This document shows, piece after piece, positions 16,488 through 19,560 of a stretch of 19,560 nucleotides of DNA (within the stretch, counting starts at the first letter, position 1; each line of letters begins with the position of its first letter). This stretch comes from CAYLNH01 sp964384625 (GTDB lineage: Bacteria; Verrucomicrobiota; Lentisphaeria; JABSQK01). The stretch spans positions 1 to 19,560 of the forward strand of contig CAYLNH010000122.1 in NCBI GenBank assembly GCA_964384625.1. Direction: 5' to 3'. The notes under the pieces were generated by a model. That model ran no database searches and was not told the origin of the DNA. It was given only the letters and a program-made list of their open reading frames with translations. The position numbers and the translations under genes were made by a program.

Positions 16488-17624
16488 ATGAGTACGTTCC
16501 GGATCGACTGTGATTTTCCCGGCGGCAACATTCTGGTTGACCGCATTGACGGCGACCAGGTATTCCTGCAGCAGGATCTGCGCGATACCACCGAATGGTG
16601 GTTCTACTGGTGCTTTCGGATCCGCGGCGCCCAAGGCCGGACCGTCACCTTCAACTTCACCAACCGCAACGTCTTCAGCGTCGGCGGCGCCGCTGTCAGC
16701 CGCGACGAAGGCGATACCTGGGTCTGGCTGCCGCCGGAGAATTTCGACGGCGACGGTTTTACCTACTCCTTCGCCGACAGCGAGGCGGACCTTCGTTTCA
16801 GTTTTGCCATGCCCTACCAGCGGGAACGTCTGGATCGCTTTCTGGCGGCGCACAAGAGCAACCCGCGTCTGGTCGTCGAACACCATGCAACAACCCGCAA
16901 AGGCCGGGACAATGTCCGCCTGCGGCTCGGCAGAATGGTCGGAGAGCCGCGACATCGTGTTCTGCTTGCGTGCCGCCATCACAGTTGCGAGATGATGGCC
17001 GAGTATGTTCTCGAAGGCATTTTCGAATGCGTTCTCGGCGACTCCGAAACCGGCAATTGGCTGGCCGACAACTGCGAGTTCATGGCGGTGCCAATGGCCG
17101 ATCTGGACGGCGTGGAAGACGGTGATCAGGGCAAGCGCCGGGCGCCGCGCGATCATAACCGTGACTACGATGAACGCAGCCTGTATCCGACGGTGCAGGC
17201 CACCATGGCCTATGTCCCGGAATGGTCACAAGGCAAACTGCACCTGGCGATGGATCTGCACTGCCCGTGGATCCGGGGAGGCCGCAACGACGTTGTCTTT
17301 CAGGTCGGCAAACAGCCGCCGGCCCTCTGGCAACAACAGCAGATCTTCGGCCGCATCCTTGAGGACTGCCGCTGCGGCCCACTGCCTTACCATTGTGCCG
17401 ACGATCTCCCGTTCGGCCAGGAATGGAACACCGGCGGCAACTTCGGCTCCGGCTGCAGTTTCAGCCGCTGGGCCGGCACGTTGCCGAAGATGAAACTCGC
17501 TACCAGTTTTGAGATCCCCTATGCCAAGGCGCACGGCGTCGAAGTCAACCAGGGATCTGCCAAGACCTTGGGTTTCGACTTTGCCGAAGCAATCAAACTC
17601 TACCTGAAACACCTGAACCTGTGA
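16488..17624 (+). CDS. M14-family zinc carboxypeptidase, cytosolic-carboxypeptidase-like
   Basis: This 378-residue protein is a metallocarboxypeptidase of the M14 family. An N-terminal beta domain (about 1-120, with the WWFYWCFRI segment) precedes the catalytic domain, the layout of the cytosolic carboxypeptidase (CCP/AGBL) branch. Zinc ligands are H165 and E168 (HSCE) and H258 (DLHCP); PRDHNRDY (220-227) holds the substrate-carboxylate Asn-Arg pair; E342 in SFEIPYA is the catalytic Glu. There is no signal peptide. Known CCPs trim C-terminal glutamates or similar residues, but bacterial substrates are mostly unknown. AAGGAG lies 6 nt before the ATG. The stop codon is itself the first base triplet of a REP-like palindrome, and the FAD oxidoreductase follows after 103 bp of such repeats. 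Confidence 0.88.
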   Translation: MSTFRIDCDFPGGNILVDRIDGDQVFLQQDLRDTTEWWFYWCFRIRGAQGRTVTFNFTNRNVFSVGGAAVSRDEGDTWVWLPPENFDGDGFTYSFADSEADLRFSFAMPYQRERLDRFLAAHKSNPRLVVEHHATTRKGRDNVRLRLGRMVGEPRHRVLLACRHHSCEMMAEYVLEGIFECVLGDSETGNWLADNCEFMAVPMADLDGVEDGDQGKRRAPRDHNRDYDERSLYPTVQATMAYVPEWSQGKLHLAMDLHCPWIRGGRNDVVFQVGKQPPALWQQQQIFGRILEDCRCGPLPYHCADDLPFGQEWNTGGNFGSGCSFSRWAGTLPKMKLATSFEIPYAKAHGVEVNQGSAKTLGFDFAEAIKLYLKHLNL

Positions 17625-17644
17625 GCATCCCTGCTCATGCCGCC
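17622..17644 (+). repeat. REP-like palindrome copy 1, overlaps the carboxypeptidase stop codon
   Basis: TGAGCATCCCTGCTCA (17622-17637) is a perfect 6-bp hairpin with a TCCC loop, followed by TGCCGCC. The same 23 nt recur exactly at 17658-17680, a 36-nt period. The TGA stop at 17622-17624 is its first triplet. This copy lacks the GTATCA head and the outer two stem pairs of copy 2. Confidence 0.8.
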
Positions 17645-17651
17645 GAACCGT

Positions 17652-17680
17652 GTATCATGAGCATCCCTGCTCATGCCGCC
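17652..17680 (+). repeat. REP-like palindrome copy 2
   Basis: GTATCA leads into an 8-bp stem (CATGAGCA 17656-17663 and TGCTCATG 17668-17675) with a TCCC loop, then CCGCC. It is the forward partner of copy 3: positions 17652-17675 match the reverse complement of 17700-17723 at 21 of 24 bases. Confidence 0.85.
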
Positions 17681-17693
17681 CGACCCACTCAAG

Positions 17694-17730
17694 AAAGGAC
17701 ACGAGCAGTGATGCTCGTGATACAGCTATG
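17694..17730 (+). promoter_or_regulatory. Split translation-initiation region: Shine-Dalgarno, REP hairpin, start codon
   Basis: AAAGGA (17694-17699) is the only good Shine-Dalgarno near ATG 17728, but it lies 28 nt away. The 20-nt REP hairpin (17700-17719) starts immediately after it. If folded, the hairpin leaves 8 nt between AAAGGA and ATG, which is normal spacing. Alternatively AAAGGA serves GTG 17708, an eight-codon frame whose TGA overlaps the ATG as ATGA. Confidence 0.45.
17700..17723 (-). repeat. REP-like palindrome copy 3, inverted
   Basis: CACGAGCA (17700-17707) and TGCTCGTG (17712-17719) form an 8-bp stem with a 4-nt loop, followed by ATAC. Read on the minus strand it has the GTATCA head of copy 2. 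One stem pair differs from copy 2 as C-G versus T-A, a compensatory change that preserves the hairpin. Confidence 0.85.
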
Positions 17731-19476
17731 AACCGACATCTGACTCATGAAACGGAACTCTGCGTCATCGGGGGTGGTGTCGCCGGCTTCTGTGCCGCCG
17801 TCGCGGCGGCCCGCCGCGGAGCCAAGGTCATCCTGATGCACGACCGCCCGGTACTTGGCGGCAACAACTCCAGCGAATGCCGCGTCCAGATCTGCGGTGC
17901 CGACCGCAGCGGCAATCTGCCGAACATGCGCGAGACCGGCATCATCGAGGAACTCCGATTGCTGCAATGCCATCGCAACCCGAATCGAAATTACTCAATT
18001 CAGGATTCCCTCTTCTACGAGATAGCCATGGCCGAAAAGAACCTGACGTTGCTGCTCAACTGCTCCTGCCGGAGAGCTGAAACCGACGGTCACCACATTG
18101 TCTCCGTTACCGGCTGGCAGTTGACCACCTACACGAACCATACCGTCAAAGCAAAAATCTTTGCCGACTGCTCCGGCGACGGCATTCTGGCGCCGCTCGT
18201 CGGCGCCGAATTCCGCGTCGGCCGTGAAGCTCGCAGCGAGTTCAATGAGTCGATCGCCCCGGAAGAAGGCGACGATCGGACCATGGGCATGACCTGTCTG
18301 TTCCACGCCAACAAATACGAAACGCCGCAATCCTTCACCGCACCCGAGTGGGCAAACGTCTATGAATCGTGCGACGAGTTGCCGGTCGGCATCAACGGCC
18401 ACAAGTCCTTCGGAGTCGGCTACTGGTGGATCGAACTGGGCGGCGAATACGACAGCATCCATGATACTGAGATGCTGCGCGACGAACTCCTGAAAATCAC
18501 CTACGGCGTCTGGGAGCACGTCAAAAATCGTTGTCCCAACAAAGTCGCCGCCGCCAACTGGGCCCTCGACTGGATTCAGTTCCTTCCCGGTAAACGGGAG
18601 AGTCGCCGCTACATCGGCAAACACGTCTTGACGCAAAACGAGATCGAGGCGGAAGGACGCTTTGACGACATCATTGCCTACGGCGGCTGGAGCATGGACG
18701 ACCATCACCCGGCCGGGTTCCATTGCGTGAAGCATGATGCCACGCCGACGATCTTTCATCCGGCGCCATCGCCCTATGGCATCCCCTATGGCGTTCTGGT
18801 CTCGCGCAATATCGACAACCTGATGTTCGCCGGCCGCAACGCCAGCTGCACACACGCAGCGATGAGTTCCACCCGCGTGATCGGGACATGCGGCGTCATG
18901 GGTCAGGCTTTGGGCACGGCGGCTGCAATGGCGGTTGAAAACACCATCAAACCGGCCGCAGTCAGTGAGCACATGCTCGAGCTGCAGGCGCAACTGCAGG
19001 ATGACGATTGCTACCTGCCGTTCACGCCGGTTGCCCTGTCGGACCTGACCATGGAGTCAACGCTGCGCGCCAGTCAAGGAGATCCTGAACCGGTGCGCGA
19101 CGGCTGGCACCGGCCGATCGGGGACGACGACCATTGCTGGATCGCCCGCGTCGGCGATCAGATTGGGTACTGCTTCGACGAACCAACCCGGGTCAACGAA
19201 ATGATTCTCGTCCTCGACAGCGCCATGGATCGCTACATCCAGATGAGCAAGATTAAGCGCCCCACCCCAACGCTCGAAGTACCGGACGTCATGCCGAAGG
19301 TCTTTCATGTCGAAGGCGTCGTCGACGGCGAGTGGCAGGAACTGGCGCGCGTCGAGGGCAACTTCCAAAGGCGCGTATGCATCCCGATTGACGCCGACCT
19401 ACAAGGCATCCGTTTTGTCCTCGACGAAACCTGGGGTGCGGAGGAATCCAAGGTCTTCTGCGTCGAGGTGCGCTGA
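17728..19476 (+). CDS. FAD-dependent oxidoreductase
   Basis: This 582-residue protein is an FAD-dependent oxidoreductase of the PF12831-like type frequent in PVC and Bacteroidota genomes beside glycan genes; its substrate is unknown. The dinucleotide-binding fold opens the protein (CVIGGGVAGFCAAVAAARRG, glycines 15-17 and 20), followed by VLGGNNSSE, the ADCSGDG strand near residue 150, and the second FAD motif NLMFAGRNASCTHAA with TRVIGTCGVMGQALGTAAA. Residues about 460-582 look like a C-terminal beta-sandwich. I place the start at ATG 17728; the frame is open to 17650, but that extension is REP sequence. There is no signal peptide. It is probably co-transcribed with the carboxypeptidase, and its initiation region is split by a REP hairpin. 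Confidence 0.9.
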   Translation: MNRHLTHETELCVIGGGVAGFCAAVAAARRGAKVILMHDRPVLGGNNSSECRVQICGADRSGNLPNMRETGIIEELRLLQCHRNPNRNYSIQDSLFYEIAMAEKNLTLLLNCSCRRAETDGHHIVSVTGWQLTTYTNHTVKAKIFADCSGDGILAPLVGAEFRVGREARSEFNESIAPEEGDDRTMGMTCLFHANKYETPQSFTAPEWANVYESCDELPVGINGHKSFGVGYWWIELGGEYDSIHDTEMLRDELLKITYGVWEHVKNRCPNKVAAANWALDWIQFLPGKRESRRYIGKHVLTQNEIEAEGRFDDIIAYGGWSMDDHHPAGFHCVKHDATPTIFHPAPSPYGIPYGVLVSRNIDNLMFAGRNASCTHAAMSSTRVIGTCGVMGQALGTAAAMAVENTIKPAAVSEHMLELQAQLQDDDCYLPFTPVALSDLTMESTLRASQGDPEPVRDGWHRPIGDDDHCWIARVGDQIGYCFDEPTRVNEMILVLDSAMDRYIQMSKIKRPTPTLEVPDVMPKVFHVEGVVDGEWQELARVEGNFQRRVCIPIDADLQGIRFVLDETWGAEESKVFCVEVR

Positions 19477-19506
19477 TCCTCCCTCCCAGAGTTGCCGTCT
19501 TGACCC

Positions 19507-19560
19507 CGCGCATCCCTTCCTCCGTGGCCGCCGTCGTCTCGACCGCGCATCCCTTCCTCC
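19507..19560. repeat. Direct repeat at the right edge, 37-bp period
   Basis: CGCGCATCCCTTCCTCC occurs at 19507-19523 and again at 19544-19560, where the window ends. The preceding GCCGTC and GACC are also shared with small indels, so the unit is imperfectly about 37 bp. Two copies cannot show whether this is a tandem minisatellite. Confidence 0.6.

Noticed and set aside
17622..17675. Rho-independent terminator after the carboxypeptidase
   Set aside because: The hairpins have no following T-run and recur as dispersed-type repeats, so REP-like elements explain them better.
17622..17723. CRISPR array from the 36-nt period of the two direct palindrome copies
   Set aside because: Only two direct copies, the third is inverted, and the between-copy sequence is far too short for a spacer of normal length.
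19507..19560. CRISPR repeat-spacer unit at the right edge
   Set aside because: The repeated core is only 17 bp, the gap of 20 bp partly repeats too, and only two copies are visible.

Overview
The window looks like a chromosomal carbohydrate-use and accessory region from a GC-rich PVC-superphylum bacterium, most like Lentisphaerota or Kiritimatiellota. That placement is inferred from gene content: two orphan pseudopilins of the F-T-L-I-E-L-L / H-X9-DG type, two sulfatases, a DUF6785/DUF6784 membrane protein, a DUF362 protein, a PHP (CehA-like) metallohydrolase and an FAD-dependent oxidoreductase of a kind abundant in these phyla. No rRNA, tRNA, CRISPR array, integrase or transposase was seen.

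Layout. 177-1055 (minus) is a pseudopilin gene broken by one in-frame TAG. 1179-5711 (plus) encodes a very large secreted protein with a GH66-like barrel. 5777-7102 and 7250-8677 (minus) are two formylglycine-type sulfatases without signal peptides. 8832-9437 (plus) is an SGNH/GDSL esterase. 9451-10338 (minus) is a PHP-domain hydrolase. 10472-15353 (plus) is a four-gene run: DUF362 protein, shikimate-kinase-like P-loop kinase, small PQ-loop-like membrane protein, and a 1018-residue DUF6785/6784 membrane protein. 15359-16192 (minus) is an intact pseudopilin. 16488-17624 and 17728-19476 (plus) are an M14 zinc carboxypeptidase and an FAD-dependent oxidoreductase.

How the genes may work together (inference). 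The secreted barrel protein could attack a polysaccharide outside the cytoplasm. The signal-less sulfatases and the GDSL esterase could remove sulfate and acyl groups from imported fragments. The 10472-15353 run couples a membrane protein of unknown substrate to a kinase and a DUF362 protein, so it reads as an uptake-and-activation module. None of the substrates can be read from the sequence.

Most unusual points. (1) The DUF6785/6784 protein carries four tandem repeats in the loop before its fourth membrane segment, and these resemble repeats I know from phage virion proteins. (2) Three REP-like palindromes fill the 103-bp gap before the FAD gene. One sits exactly between the Shine-Dalgarno and the start codon, and the copies show a compensatory base-pair change in the stem. 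(3) The left pseudopilin has an amber codon at position 89 but is otherwise open to its C-terminal H-X9-DG motif. (4) The 1510-residue secreted protein joins a GH66-like barrel to a glutamine-amidotransferase-like domain, a long helical tail and two aspartate-rich tracts.
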